Shown here: piece after piece, positions 24,192 to 33,474 of the stretch | Layout: the number at the start of each line of letters is the position of its first letter | Numbering within the stretch: position 1 is the first letter of the stretch | DNA from: Oscillospiraceae bacterium | Lineage (GTDB): Bacteria; Bacillota; Clostridia; Oscillospirales; Oscillospiraceae | DNA: 64,000 nucleotides | Direction: 5' to 3' | Assembly (NCBI GenBank): GCA_017482385.1 | Contig: JAFUNI010000007.1 | Location: forward strand, 1 to 64,000 | Notes under the pieces: model-generated | Told to the model about the DNA's origin: nothing | The model's database searches: none | Seen by the model: the letters and a program-made list of their open reading frames with translations, nothing else | Translations under genes and position numbers: made by a program

Positions 24192-25079
24192 ATGAAAAAG
24201 TTTTTAGCACTGATTTTGGCCGTTGTGATGATGGCCGCTATGTTCGCCGGCTGCCAGCCCAAGACCGACGACCCCACCGCTGACAACGCTGACACCACCG
24301 CCACCAAGGCTCCCGAAGCTACCGAAGGCACTGAGGCTACCGAAGCTGCCAAGCCCACCGACAAGACCGTTACCGTCGGTTACACCATCTACGAGCCCAT
24401 GAACTACAAGGACGAATCCGGTAAGCTGATCGGCTTCGACACCGAGCTGGCTGAGAAGGTTTTCGCAAACCTGGGCTACAAGGTCATCTTTAAGGAGATC
24501 GACTGGAAGGCTAAGTACACTGAAGTAAACTCCGGCTCCATCGACTGCATTTGGAACGGCTTCACCTGCAACACCGCCGATGACGACGGCATTGCCCGCG
24601 CTGATAAGGTTGACTTCTCCTACAACTACATGGAAAACCGTCAGGTCGTCGTTGCCAAGAAGGATTCCGGCATCAAGACCGCTGCTGATCTGAAGGGCAA
24701 GCTAGGTGCCGCTGAGACCGGTTCCGCCGGCGAAACCTACGGCAAGGAAACCTTTAAGGACGCTGTTATTAAGGGCTTCGATGTGCAGACCAAGTGCCTG
24801 CTGGAAGTCAAGTCCGGTACTGCTAACTTCGCAATTTTGGACGCACAGCTGGCAAAGAGCTACTGCGGTCAGGGCGACTACGCTGACCTGGAGATCGTTG
24901 AAGGTCTGGACAGCGAGGTTGAGTACTACGCTATTGGCTTCAAGAAGGGCAGCGAGTTGACCGCCAATGTCAACGCACAGCTGGACGCTTTGGCCAAGGA
25001 TGGTACCATTTCCGCTCTGGCTGACAAGTACGGTGTTGCCAACACTGCCATCAAGGACTTCTCCGACCAGAAGAAGTAA
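24192..25079 (+). CDS. Amino-acid ABC transporter substrate-binding lipoprotein
   Basis: A 295-residue lipoprotein of the polar amino-acid (family 3) solute-binding type. The signal sequence ends at Cys21 in FAGC; residues 22-55 are a Thr/Ala/Glu-rich tether. The domain has YTIYEPMNYKDESGKLIGFD and the central hinge LKGKLGAAETGSAGETYGKE. It delivers a polar amino acid, possibly cystine or glutamine, to the permease; exact substrate cannot be told. First gene of a four-gene operon. Confidence 0.93.
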   Translation: MKKFLALILAVVMMAAMFAGCQPKTDDPTADNADTTATKAPEATEGTEATEAAKPTDKTVTVGYTIYEPMNYKDESGKLIGFDTELAEKVFANLGYKVIFKEIDWKAKYTEVNSGSIDCIWNGFTCNTADDDGIARADKVDFSYNYMENRQVVVAKKDSGIKTAADLKGKLGAAETGSAGETYGKETFKDAVIKGFDVQTKCLLEVKSGTANFAILDAQLAKSYCGQGDYADLEIVEGLDSEVEYYAIGFKKGSELTANVNAQLDALAKDGTISALADKYGVANTAIKDFSDQKK

Positions 25080-25105
25080 TCTCATAATCCCACAGGAGAT
25101 ACCAT

Positions 25106-25801
25106 ATGTCATTTTGGGAAGTTACTGCTTTCCTGCTTGACGGCTTCAAAATATCTCTGCTGATCTTTGCGGTGACGCTGCTTTGCGGCGCACCGCTTGG
25201 TCTTCCTATAGCCTTTTGTTCCATGAGCCGTTTCAAGCCTGTGAAAGCCATTACAAAGGTGATCGTCTGGATGGTCCGGGGCGTTCCCCTGATGCTGCAG
25301 ATCTTCATCATCTATTTTGTTCCGGGACTTTTGTTTGAGTTCCCGTTGTTTGCCAAGGTCGATACTTACTTTTTCCTCAAGTTCGGCATTCTGGACGCAG
25401 GCCGGGTCATTGCCGTAATGATCGCCTTTGTCCTGAACTACGCCTGCTACTTCTCTGAGATTTATCGGGGCGGTATCGAAAGCATTTCCAAGGGCCAATA
25501 CGAGGCAGGCTATGTGCTGGGTATGACCAAAAAGCAGGTCTTCCGCAAGGTTGTCTTGAAACAGGTGATTCAGAGGATCGTACCCCCTATGTCCAACGAA
25601 ATCATCACTCTCATCAAAGATACCGCTTTGGCCAACTGTATCGCTGTCAGCGAGATCATCAAGCAGGCAAACGAACTGGCTGCTACCAAGGCTCTCATTT
25701 GGCCTCTGTTCTACACCGGCGCTTTCTATTTGATCTTCGTTGGTGTTTTGTCCATACTGCTTGGCAAATGGGAAAAGAAGCTCAGCTATTTCAGGAGTTA
25801 A
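25106..25801 (+). CDS. Amino-acid ABC transporter permease
   Basis: A 231-residue His/Glu/Gln/Arg-family permease with five membrane segments. The coupling loop EAGYVLGMTKKQVFRKVVLKQ contains the conserved EAA signature, and the C-terminal half has KDTALANCIAVSEI. It works with the lipoprotein upstream and the ATPase downstream, with one base separating the latter. A single permease gene suggests a homodimer. Confidence 0.95.
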   Translation: MSFWEVTAFLLDGFKISLLIFAVTLLCGAPLGLPIAFCSMSRFKPVKAITKVIVWMVRGVPLMLQIFIIYFVPGLLFEFPLFAKVDTYFFLKFGILDAGRVIAVMIAFVLNYACYFSEIYRGGIESISKGQYEAGYVLGMTKKQVFRKVVLKQVIQRIVPPMSNEIITLIKDTALANCIAVSEIIKQANELAATKALIWPLFYTGAFYLIFVGVLSILLGKWEKKLSYFRS

Positions 25802-25802
25802 T

Positions 25803-26552
25803 ATGATACTGGAAGTTAAAAATATCAAAAAAGATTTCGGCAAAACCAAGGTTTTGAAGGATGTCAGCTTTTCTTTGGAAAAGGGACAGGTTTTGGCCAT
25901 TATCGGTTCTTCCGGCAGCGGCAAAACTACACTTTTGCGGTGTCTGAACTTTTTGGAGACCCCGGATTCCGGTGAGATCATCGTAAACGGCAAGACTTTG
26001 TTCTCCGCCGGCACCAAGTATACCGACGATCAGATCCGGGAGAATCGGCTGCATTTCGGCTTGGTTTTCCAGAATTTCAATCTGTTCCCCCAATACAATG
26101 TGCTGCAAAATGTTACCCTGGCTCCCAGCCTGCTGAACAAAGGCACGGCCGAAGAGTTGGATGAATTGGGCAAGAAACTGCTTACCCAGGTAGGCCTGGC
26201 GGACAAGCTGGAAAGCTATCCCTGTCAGCTCTCCGGCGGTCAGCAGCAGCGGGTGGCCATCGCCCGGGCGCTGGCTATGCATCCGGAGATCCTCTGCTTC
26301 GACGAACCCACCAGCGCGCTGGATCCGGAGCTTACCGGCGAAGTGCTGCGTGTTATCCGCAGTCTGAAGGGTGAGGACAGCACCATGATCGTGGTCACCC
26401 ACGAGATGGACTTTGCCCGGAGCGTTGCCGATGTGATCATCTATATGGCCGACGGTGTCATTGAAGAGATCGGCACACCCGAGGAGGTCTTTGACAACCC
26501 CAAGAGCGAAAAGACCCGTGCATTCCTCCACGGATTCCGGGAGAGCTTCTAA
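25803..26552 (+). CDS. Amino-acid ABC transporter ATP-binding protein
   Basis: A 249-residue ATPase with Walker A GSSGSGKTT, signature LSGGQQQR, Walker B ILCFDEPTSALD and switch His in VVTHEMDFA. The start at 25803 follows directly on the permease stop; a longer frame from 25740 would overlap the permease. It energises import of a polar amino acid. The next gene follows after 12 bases with GGAGG. Confidence 0.96.
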   Translation: MILEVKNIKKDFGKTKVLKDVSFSLEKGQVLAIIGSSGSGKTTLLRCLNFLETPDSGEIIVNGKTLFSAGTKYTDDQIRENRLHFGLVFQNFNLFPQYNVLQNVTLAPSLLNKGTAEELDELGKKLLTQVGLADKLESYPCQLSGGQQQRVAIARALAMHPEILCFDEPTSALDPELTGEVLRVIRSLKGEDSTMIVVTHEMDFARSVADVIIYMADGVIEEIGTPEEVFDNPKSEKTRAFLHGFRESF

Positions 26553-26564
26553 GCAGGAGGCTCT

Positions 26565-26834
26565 ATGGGAAAGAATGAAAAAATCGCTGCGCTGTACCGC
26601 ATTATAGCCGACTTGGATTCGGCTGAGGAATGCGAGCTGCTTTTTGAGGATCTTTGCACCAAGAAGGAAGTGGAGAAAATGGCAGAGCGGCTCTATGCCG
26701 CAAAGCTGCTGATGGAGGGCAAGACCTACAATCAGGTCATTGCCGAGACGGATATCTCCTCCGCCACCTTGAGCCGGATCTCCCGGTGTGTGCAGTACGG
26801 CGAGGGTTACACCAAAGTACTGAAAGAGAAATAA
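26565..26834 (+). CDS. YerC/YecD family TrpR-related regulator
   Basis: An 89-residue protein with the Trp-repressor-like helix-turn-helix, including TYNQVIAETDISSATLSRISRCVQYGEGY at residues ~52-80, a standard YerC/YecD match. It ends the ABC transporter operon and may repress it in response to amino-acid supply; the effector is unknown. A strong bidirectional terminator follows. Confidence 0.9.
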   Translation: MGKNEKIAALYRIIADLDSAEECELLFEDLCTKKEVEKMAERLYAAKLLMEGKTYNQVIAETDISSATLSRISRCVQYGEGYTKVLKEK

Positions 26835-26875
26835 AAAACACGGCTGTACCGAATTGGTACAGCCGTGTTTTTCTG
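26832..26875. terminator. Bidirectional terminator between yerC-like and AraC genes
   Basis: ACACGGCTGTACC at 26838-26850 pairs with 26856-26868, loop GAATT, with A-run upstream and T-run downstream. Serves both convergent genes. Confidence 0.9.
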
Positions 26876-26881
26876 TATGGG

Positions 26882-27637
26882 TCAAGCCTTTGGGGATTTT
26901 CGGAATGCGGTGGGATTGATGCCTGTATGCCGGCGGAAAGCATTGGAAAAATAGTACACATCGCTATATCCGCATTTTTCAGCAATTTGCGTTACGTTCA
27001 AATCACTTTCCAGCAGGAGCTGCTTGGCCTGCTGCATTCGCAAGCCTATAAAATACTGTTTTGGCGTGGTATTGAGCTGACGGCAGAATTTCCAAATCAG
27101 TCCTGTGGCGCTTAATCCTGCGATTTCTGCCAACACTTCCATTTTCACCGGCTCCGCCAAATGGGTTTGCATATACTCCAGCACCCGGACAATATCCCCG
27201 CTATAGGCCGAATCTGCGGTTTTCATAGAAAACAAATAGTTTTCCGCAAGGATATGCTCTGCAATATGCCGGATCATATCTGTCTGATCCGCCGCCGTTT
27301 TTACGCAATGCAAACTCCTGGCAATGGCCACCACCTGTTCTTTGGGAATCGTCAAAATACCCGGGCGCAGCTTGGCTGTAATGGGGTGTTCTTCGCACCG
27401 AATATGGAATTGGTGGAAATCGATAGGTTCCTGGATCTTGCGGATAAACTGGGTATTGGGGGGAATATAAGAAATCATATTGGGCAAAACGGTAAATCTC
27501 TGCCCGGTTTCCGGCAATTCCAGGGTATACCGTCCCGCTGTTGTAAGCATCAAGATCCCCCAAGTCCGCACGCCGGATTCCAATTGAAACGTGTCCCAGT
27601 TTTCCCTCATGTTGTAAAATAGCACACAATCTTTCAA
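26882..27637 (-). CDS. AraC-family transcriptional regulator
   Basis: A ~251-residue regulator with an N-terminal cupin-like sensor (about 1-130; ISYIPPNTQFIRKIQ) and two C-terminal AraC helix-turn-helix units, the second in NVTQIAEKCGYSDVYYFSNAFRRHTG. The start is uncertain: TTG at 27637 has AGGTGG six bases upstream, while GTG at 27646 overlaps it. It is divergent from the FAD oxidoreductase and probably controls it in response to a small sugar or related ligand. Confidence 0.85.
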   Translation of the reverse strand: MKDCVLFYNMRENWDTFQLESGVRTWGILMLTTAGRYTLELPETGQRFTVLPNMISYIPPNTQFIRKIQEPIDFHQFHIRCEEHPITAKLRPGILTIPKEQVVAIARSLHCVKTAADQTDMIRHIAEHILAENYLFSMKTADSAYSGDIVRVLEYMQTHLAEPVKMEVLAEIAGLSATGLIWKFCRQLNTTPKQYFIGLRMQQAKQLLLESDLNVTQIAEKCGYSDVYYFSNAFRRHTGINPTAFRKSPKA

Positions 27638-27715
27638 AGCGACCACCTACTGTAATTTTTTATAAAAAAATTATAAATCTCTCCATTGTGTTTGTCAACA
27701 GCGGGTGCTATTCTG

Positions 27716-27730
27716 TTGTATATACTACAA
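27716..27730. promoter_or_regulatory. Palindrome between AraC regulator and oxidoreductase
   Basis: TTGTA and TACAA flank five bases in the 100-base divergent interval, close to a likely start region. It could be a regulator site; evidence is only symmetry and place. Confidence 0.3.
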
Positions 27731-27751
27731 AATTTATAGGAGGAACTGCTT

Positions 27752-29557
27752 ATGCAGCAAAACGGACTATTGAAAAAAACATTAAATTGTGACCTTTGCG
27801 TAGTTGGCGGCGGCCTTTCCGGTTCCTTTGCCGCGCTTGCTGCTGCAAGACACGGCGCCAAGGTCGTCCTGATGCAAGACCGGCCAATGCTGGGCGGCAA
27901 TGCCTCTTCCGAGATCCGTATGTGGGTCCGGGGCGCAAAAGGCGTTTTCAACAAGGAATCCGGGCTTTTGAAAGAACTGGAAGAGCGCAACATTCACGGC
28001 AATCCCACCCTGGTGCATTCTCTGTTCGATGCTACGCTTTACGGAATGCTCCGGGAAAACGAAAACATCACGATGCTTCTTAACACCAGCTGCTTGGATG
28101 CCAAAGCAGAAAACGGACATATCCGGCAAATCACCGGCTGGCAATTGACCACTTATACATATTTTACCGTGAAAGCAAGCATTTTTATGGATTGCTCCGG
28201 TGACAGCATTTTGGCGCCTCTGGTCGGGGCTCAGTACACCCACGGCAGAGAAGCCATCGCCGAATACGGTGAGACCCTTGCCCGGGAAAAAGCAGACAGC
28301 CGCACCATGGGTATGTCGATCATCCTGGCAGCCCGGGAATTGGATCACCCGGTCAAATTTGTGCGGCCGGACTTTGCCAATATTTACCCGGATGACAGCT
28401 GTTTTGCCGGTGATGTGGGTGAAAGCGTACACGCGGCGGTGAGAGATCACAAAATCGAAACCAGCGGCGCAAATCTTTGGTGGGTAGAATTGGGCGGTGA
28501 GCTCGACAGCATTCACGACACCGAGCAGGTACGGGATGAGCTGCTGGCGGCCATCTACGGTGTATGGGATCATATCAAAAACCAAGGTGATCACGGTATG
28601 GAAAACTGGGATCTGGATTGGGTAGGCTTCCTTCCCGGAAAGCGGGAAAGCCGGCGCTATATCGGTCTTTATGTGATGACCGAACAGGATGTTGTTTCCG
28701 GTGGGCATTTTGACGATGAGATCGCCTATGGCGGCTGGCCCTTGGACGACCACAATCCCTACGGAATGCGGCGCGGTGGCGATAAGCAGTTTTCCTCCAT
28801 CGTGATCCCGGTAAAAGAGCCTTACGGAATCCCTCTGCGCTGCCTGTGCTCCAAGAATGTGGACAATTTGATGTTTGCCGGCAGAAACATCAGTGTCACC
28901 CACACCACCCTATCTTCCACCCGGGTCATGGCCACCTGCGCAGTGATCGGGCAGGCCGCCGGTACTGCTGCGGCGCTGGCACTGGAAAAGGGTATTTCTC
29001 CCAAAGACGCTGTATTGCAGCACTACAAAACTGTACAAAAACGGCTGATGGATGACGGCGCATTCCTTCCCCATATACTCAGAGAGCCCTCCCAACTGAC
29101 AAAGCGGGCAAAGCTGAACATACCGGAAGATGACCGGCAGCGGCTGCTGAACGGACTGGAGCGCCCCCGTGTGGAGGGTGACGAGAACGGAATTTGGCAA
29201 GAATTGGGAGACACTTTGCAGCTAAGCTTCGAGCAGCCGCAGAAAATTGCTTCCTTGCGCCTGCAATTCGACCCGGATTTCTCCCGTATGTCCATATCTG
29301 ACAACTGGAAAATGCGTTTGTTTGCAATGAAGCTTCATACCGGAAAGGATTTTGCGCCGGTTCGTGTCGCTGCGACCATCGTAAAGGATTTTATTGTATA
29401 CGCTGACGGAAAAGAGGTTGCCCGTATTGAGAACAATTATCTCAGCTTGGTTAAGGTGCCGCTGCATATACAGGCAAAAGAGATCACAGTAAAGTGGCTT
29501 GCCACCAACGGCGCGGAAAAAGTACATCTGTTCTCTGCTGATCTTTTAGAAAATTGA
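27752..29557 (+). CDS. FAD-dependent oxidoreductase (PF12831-like)
   Basis: A 601-residue flavoprotein. The N-terminal dinucleotide fold is CDLCVVGGGLSGSFAALAAA, followed by DRPMLGGNASSEIRMW and MDCSGDSILAPLVGA, which are typical of the FAD_oxidored/PF12831 family. A second FAD contact is VDNLMFAGRNISVTHTTLSSTRVMATC. Residues ~470-600 are a beta-rich extension that may bind a carbohydrate. Divergent from an AraC regulator, so a role in sugar or glycoside metabolism is likely; substrate unknown. Start ATG with GGAGG upstream. Confidence 0.87.
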   Translation: MQQNGLLKKTLNCDLCVVGGGLSGSFAALAAARHGAKVVLMQDRPMLGGNASSEIRMWVRGAKGVFNKESGLLKELEERNIHGNPTLVHSLFDATLYGMLRENENITMLLNTSCLDAKAENGHIRQITGWQLTTYTYFTVKASIFMDCSGDSILAPLVGAQYTHGREAIAEYGETLAREKADSRTMGMSIILAARELDHPVKFVRPDFANIYPDDSCFAGDVGESVHAAVRDHKIETSGANLWWVELGGELDSIHDTEQVRDELLAAIYGVWDHIKNQGDHGMENWDLDWVGFLPGKRESRRYIGLYVMTEQDVVSGGHFDDEIAYGGWPLDDHNPYGMRRGGDKQFSSIVIPVKEPYGIPLRCLCSKNVDNLMFAGRNISVTHTTLSSTRVMATCAVIGQAAGTAAALALEKGISPKDAVLQHYKTVQKRLMDDGAFLPHILREPSQLTKRAKLNIPEDDRQRLLNGLERPRVEGDENGIWQELGDTLQLSFEQPQKIASLRLQFDPDFSRMSISDNWKMRLFAMKLHTGKDFAPVRVAATIVKDFIVYADGKEVARIENNYLSLVKVPLHIQAKEITVKWLATNGAEKVHLFSADLLEN

Positions 29558-29564
29558 CAACGCA

Positions 29565-29592
29565 AAACCCGGCTCAATGGAGCCGGGTTTGT
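29565..29592. terminator. Bidirectional terminator between oxidoreductase and aspS
   Basis: AAACCCGGCT at 29565-29574 pairs with 29581-29590, six-base loop, flanked by A and T runs. Both convergent genes use it. Confidence 0.88.
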
Positions 29593-29594
29593 TT

Positions 29595-31373
29595 TTATTG
29601 CAGATGGGATTCGTTGATGAGAATGTGGACATCGTCAAGCTGCTTCTGAGAAACAGTGGTGGGAGCGTCCATCATAATATCCTGGGCGTTCTTGTTCATG
29701 GGGAAGGTGATGACCTCGCGGATACTCTCCTCGCCGCACAGCAGCATCACGATACGGTCGATGCCGGGGGCTGCGCCTGCGTGGGGAGGTGCGCCGTAGG
29801 TGAAGGCATTGTACATTGCGGGGAATTTGGCCTTCACATCCTCTTCGCCCAAGCCTACCATCTGGAAGGCCTTGACCATGATCTCGGGATCGTGGTTACG
29901 GACAGCGCCGGAGGCGGATTCATAGCCGTTGACCACCAGGTCATACTGGTTGGCATTGATAGCCAGCAGCTTCTCCTGGTCGCCCTCGGCAGCCAGCAGA
30001 GTTTCCATACCGCCCTGGGGCATGGAGAAGGGATTGTGGCAGAATTCCAGCTCGCCGGACTCCTCGCCCATTTCGTACATGGGGAAGTCCACGATCCAGC
30101 ACATTGCGTACTGGTTCTCGTCGAAGTGACCAGGGATACGGCGGCCCATCATGGTACGGATCACGCCGGCGGTCTTCTGCGCGGCGGTCTTCTTGCCGGC
30201 AGCCATACAGACGAAGGAACCGGGCTTCAAGTTCAGCTTTTCGGTGAGCACTGCGGTGTAGTCCGTGAGGAACTTGGAAACGCCGCCGGTGAGCTGGCCG
30301 TTCTCGTCCACCTTCACCCAGCAGGCCTTATTGCCGGTCTGTACTTCCACATCGTTTAAAAGCTTATCGATCCACTTACGGCCTTCGGCAAAGTTGTCAA
30401 CAGCCACGGCCTTAACAGTAGCATTCTGGAAAGGACCGAACTCGCAGCCCTGGACCTCTGCGGTGATGTCCTGGACCTCCAGGTCGATACGCAGGTCGGG
30501 CTTGTCAGAGCCGTAGCGCTCCATAGCCTCGTTAAAAGGAATGTGGCGCCAGGGCCAGGGAGAGACCCGGTCATACTTACCGAAGTTTTGGAACACAGGG
30601 CCCAGCACCTCTTCCAAAGTGGACAGCACATCCTCCTGGGTGGCAAAGGCCATTTCCATATCCAGCTGATAGAACTCACCGGGGGTACGGTCAGCACGGG
30701 CGTCCTCGTCACGGAAGCAGGGAGCGATCTGGAAATACTTATCAAAGCCGGAGGTCATCAGCAGCTGCTTGAACTGCTGGGGTGCCTGGGGCAGCGCATA
30801 GAACTTGCCGGGGTGATTCCGGGCAGGTACCAGGTAGTCACGGGCGCCCTCGGGAGAAGATGCGGTCAGAATGGGAGTGGTGATCTCCAAGAAGCCCTTC
30901 TCGGTCATACGGCGGCGGATATCAGCTACCACCTGGCAGCGCAGGATGATGTTCTGCTTCACAGCGGGGTTACGCAGATCCAAATAGCGGTACTTGAGGC
31001 GCACATTCTCGTCTGCGTCCTTGGACTTGTTGATCTCAAAGGGCAGGCTGTTGTGAACACACTTGCCCAGCACCTTGATAGCGGTGGGAACCACCTCAAT
31101 CTCACCGGTGGCCTGCTTGGGGTTCTTGCTCTCACGCTCCCGGACAGTACCGGTGACGGAAATGGTAGTTTCCTTGTTCAGGCCCTTGATAGCCTTCATC
31201 ATTTCTTCGGTCTCAACGACCACCTGGGTAGTGCCGTAGAAGTCACGGAGCACCACAAAGGCAAAATTCGCGCCAACCTCACGGACATTCTCCATCCAGC
31301 CGACGATGGTGACATTCTCACCGGCATTGGCAAGGCGAAGCTCTCCGCAGGTATGGGTTCTGGATTGCATCAT
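29595..31373 (-). CDS. aspS: Aspartyl-tRNA synthetase
   Basis: A 592-residue class II synthetase charging tRNA-Asp. The N-terminal OB-fold anticodon domain has VTIVGWMENVREVGANFAFV; motif 2 FRDEDARADRTPGEFYQLD and motif 3 GIDRIVMLLCGEESIREVITFP are clear. A GAD insertion domain lies between motifs 2 and 3, as in bacterial AspRS. The start at 31373 (MMQSRTHTCGEL) has AGGGG upstream; the TTG at 31397 is less likely. No histidyl-tRNA synthetase lies beside it. Confidence 0.97.
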   Translation of the reverse strand: MMQSRTHTCGELRLANAGENVTIVGWMENVREVGANFAFVVLRDFYGTTQVVVETEEMMKAIKGLNKETTISVTGTVRERESKNPKQATGEIEVVPTAIKVLGKCVHNSLPFEINKSKDADENVRLKYRYLDLRNPAVKQNIILRCQVVADIRRRMTEKGFLEITTPILTASSPEGARDYLVPARNHPGKFYALPQAPQQFKQLLMTSGFDKYFQIAPCFRDEDARADRTPGEFYQLDMEMAFATQEDVLSTLEEVLGPVFQNFGKYDRVSPWPWRHIPFNEAMERYGSDKPDLRIDLEVQDITAEVQGCEFGPFQNATVKAVAVDNFAEGRKWIDKLLNDVEVQTGNKACWVKVDENGQLTGGVSKFLTDYTAVLTEKLNLKPGSFVCMAAGKKTAAQKTAGVIRTMMGRRIPGHFDENQYAMCWIVDFPMYEMGEESGELEFCHNPFSMPQGGMETLLAAEGDQEKLLAINANQYDLVVNGYESASGAVRNHDPEIMVKAFQMVGLGEEDVKAKFPAMYNAFTYGAPPHAGAAPGIDRIVMLLCGEESIREVITFPMNKNAQDIMMDAPTTVSQKQLDDVHILINESHLQ

Positions 31374-31408
31374 ATTAAAAGTCCCCTTATTGTTCAATTT
31401 GATAGCTT

Positions 31409-31437
31409 ATTTTCTCACAAAAACCCGCAAATGTCAA
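31409..31437 (-). promoter_or_regulatory. Promoter of aspS
   Basis: Minus-strand TTGACA (31437-31432), 17 bases, GAAAAT (31414-31409). No T-box is recognisable in the short leader. Confidence 0.7.
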
Positions 31438-31548
31438 TGACTATGGTATGGGATTTTATTTTATATACACATTTTCCACAAATTTGCCCACAGTGAAAAA
31501 ATTTTTATGTGAATACTATGAAAAGTTGAAATTTTTGCATTTTTTCCA

Positions 31549-31577
31549 TTGATTTTATGGGAGTTTTGTCATACAAT
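31549..31577 (+). promoter_or_regulatory. Promoter of trmL-pgk
   Basis: TTGATT at 31549-31554 and TACAAT at 31572-31577, 17-base spacing, 52 bases before trmL. Confidence 0.65.
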
Positions 31578-31629
31578 AGTTGGGCACGCGCCATCAGGCA
31601 GCAAAAGTGACGAATCCGAGGTGATCAGA

Positions 31630-32112
31630 ATGCTGAATATCGTTCTGGTAGAACCGGAAATTCCGCAAAACTGCGGTAATATCGCCCGCACCTGCGCTGC
31701 CACCGGCTGCAATCTCCACTTGATCCGTCCTTTGGGCTTTGACATTTCCGAAAAAGCTGTAAAGCGGGCTGGTCTTGACTACTGGAATTTGGTAAATGTC
31801 CGGGATTATGAGAATTTGGAGGACTTCTTTGCAAAGAATGATGTCCGCCAAATGTGGTGTCTGTCCACCAAAGCTCCCCGGTGCTATACTGAGGCCAAGT
31901 TTGAAGATGGGTGCTATCTGTTCTTCGGCAAGGAGACCAAGGGCCTGCCGGAGGATTTCCTGGATGCTCACTTCGACAGCTGCGTGCGCATCCCTATGCG
32001 GGCAGAGGCTCGCAGTCTGAACTTAAGCAATGCGGTGGCTATCACCGTTTTTGAAGCCCTGCGGCAATTGGATTTCCCAGGATTGCAGGACTTTGGCAAA
32101 ATGAAAATCTAA
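31630..32112 (+). CDS. trmL: tRNA (cytidine/uridine(34)-2'-O)-methyltransferase TrmL
   Basis: A 160-residue SPOUT methyltransferase that 2'-O-methylates wobble position 34 of tRNA-Leu isoacceptors. The N-terminal MLNIVLVEPEIPQNCGNIAR, middle LFFGKETKGLPEDFL and the knotted C-terminal IPMRAEARSLNLSNAVAI are family hallmarks. The start at 31630 has GAGGTG upstream; the longer frame to 31549 would place the promoter inside the gene. Thirty-one bases before pgk, probably one transcript. Confidence 0.94.
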   Translation: MLNIVLVEPEIPQNCGNIARTCAATGCNLHLIRPLGFDISEKAVKRAGLDYWNLVNVRDYENLEDFFAKNDVRQMWCLSTKAPRCYTEAKFEDGCYLFFGKETKGLPEDFLDAHFDSCVRIPMRAEARSLNLSNAVAITVFEALRQLDFPGLQDFGKMKI

Positions 32113-32143
32113 ACAATGCAAATACATTACGGAGGAATGAACA

Positions 32144-33343
32144 ATGAACTACAACAAGAAGTCCATCGAAGACATTGAAGTAGCCGGCAAGCGCGTTCTG
32201 TGCCGCTGCGACTTCAACGTCCCCACCAAGGACGGCAAGATCACTTCCGACAAGCGTATCGTTGCCGCTATGCCCACCATCGAGTACCTGGTCAAAAAGG
32301 GTGCCAAGGTGATTCTGTGCTCCCATATGGGTAAGCCCAAGGGTGAGTGGAAGCCCGAGCTGAGCCTGAAGGTGGTCGCCGACCGTCTGAGTGAGCTGCT
32401 GGGTAAGGAAGTCATCATGGCTGCCGATGTTGCCGGTGAGGATGCCAAGGCTAAGGCCGCTGCTCTGAAAGAGGGCGACGTGATGCTGCTGGAGAACACC
32501 CGCTACATCAAGGGCGAGACCAAGAACGATCCCGAGCTGAGCAAGGATCTGGCTTCTATGGCTGATATCTTTGTCAACGACGCTTTCGGTACCGCTCACC
32601 GCGCCCACTCCTCCACTGCCGGCGTAGCAGACTACCTGCCCGCTGTTTCCGGTTATCTGGTTCAGAAGGAAGTTTCCATCATGGGCAAGGCTTTGGCCAA
32701 CCCCGAGCGTCCCTTCGTGGCTATTCTGGGCGGCGCTAAGGTTTCCGACAAGCTGAATGTTATCAATAACCTGCTGGAGAAGGTCGATACTCTGATCATC
32801 GGCGGCGGTATGGCTTACACCTTCCTGGCTGCTCAGGGCTACACCGTTGGCAAGAGCCTGGTTGACAACGAAAAGTTAGACTACTGCAAGGAAATGATGG
32901 CTAAGGCTGAGGCTAAGGGCGTAAAGCTGCTGCTGCCTGTTGATACTGCTGTTGCCGCTTCCTTCCCCTCCCCCATCGATGCTGAGATTGCTGTTGACTA
33001 TGTGGATTGCACCGCTATCCCCGCTGATCAGATGGGTCTGGACATCGGCCCCAAGGCTTGCGCTGAGTTCGCTGCTGCCGCTAAGGCTGCCAAGACCGTT
33101 GTTTGGAACGGCCCCATGGGCGTGTTCGAGAACCCCACCCTGGCAAAGGGCACTATTGCTGTTGCTCAGGCACTGGCTGACAGCGACGCTGTGACCATCG
33201 TTGGTGGCGGTGACTCTGCTGCCGCTTGCGAGCAGCTGGGCTTCGCTTCTCAAATCACACATATCTCCACCGGCGGCGGCGCTTCCCTGGAATTCCTGGA
33301 AGGCCTGGAGCTCCCTGGCATCGCCTGCTTGCAGGACAAATAA
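32144..33343 (+). CDS. pgk: Phosphoglycerate kinase
   Basis: A 399-residue glycolytic kinase transferring phosphate between 1,3-bisphosphoglycerate and ADP. The N-terminal [14 protein letters not shown], middle [15 protein letters not shown] and C-terminal [15 protein letters not shown] are diagnostic. Strong GGAGG site. It precedes tpiA with only a repeat between, forming a glycolytic pair; gapA is not in the window. Confidence 0.98.
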   Translation: MNYNKKSIEDIEVAGKRVLCRCDFNVPTKDGKITSDKRIVAAMPTIEYLVKKGAKVILCSHMGKPKGEWKPELSLKVVADRLSELLGKEVIMAADVAGEDAKAKAAALKEGDVMLLENTRYIKGETKNDPELSKDLASMADIFVNDAFGTAHRAHSSTAGVADYLPAVSGYLVQKEVSIMGKALANPERPFVAILGGAKVSDKLNVINNLLEKVDTLIIGGGMAYTFLAAQGYTVGKSLVDNEKLDYCKEMMAKAEAKGVKLLLPVDTAVAASFPSPIDAEIAVDYVDCTAIPADQMGLDIGPKACAEFAAAAKAAKTVVWNGPMGVFENPTLAKGTIAVAQALADSDAVTIVGGGDSAAACEQLGFASQITHISTGGGASLEFLEGLELPGIACLQDK

Positions 33344-33358
33344 TCCCTTGAATTTATA

Positions 33359-33413
33359 ATGTAGGGCGGGAGCTTGCTCCCGCCACTACATCGCCCGTGT
33401 ATCCACCCTACAT
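33359..33413. repeat. Small palindromic intergenic repeat (MITE-like)
   Basis: Terminal inverted repeats ATGTAGGG at 33359-33366 and CCCTACAT at 33406-33413 enclose the hairpin GGCGGGAGC-TT-GCTCCCGCC (33365-33384). It lies between pgk and tpiA and may affect readthrough or mRNA stability. Confidence 0.75.
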
Positions 33414-33474
33414 ATTTTATAACTTTGTAAATTACATCGAATTTCGATGCACATATAAGAAGGAGAAATAAGAA

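Noticed and set aside
31374..31440. T-box in the aspS leader
   Set aside because: The leader is too short and has no AGGGTGG-type T-box sequence.
30543..31496. Long plus-strand frame opposite aspS
   Set aside because: Mirror of the aspartyl-tRNA synthetase; it lacks any recognisable domain.
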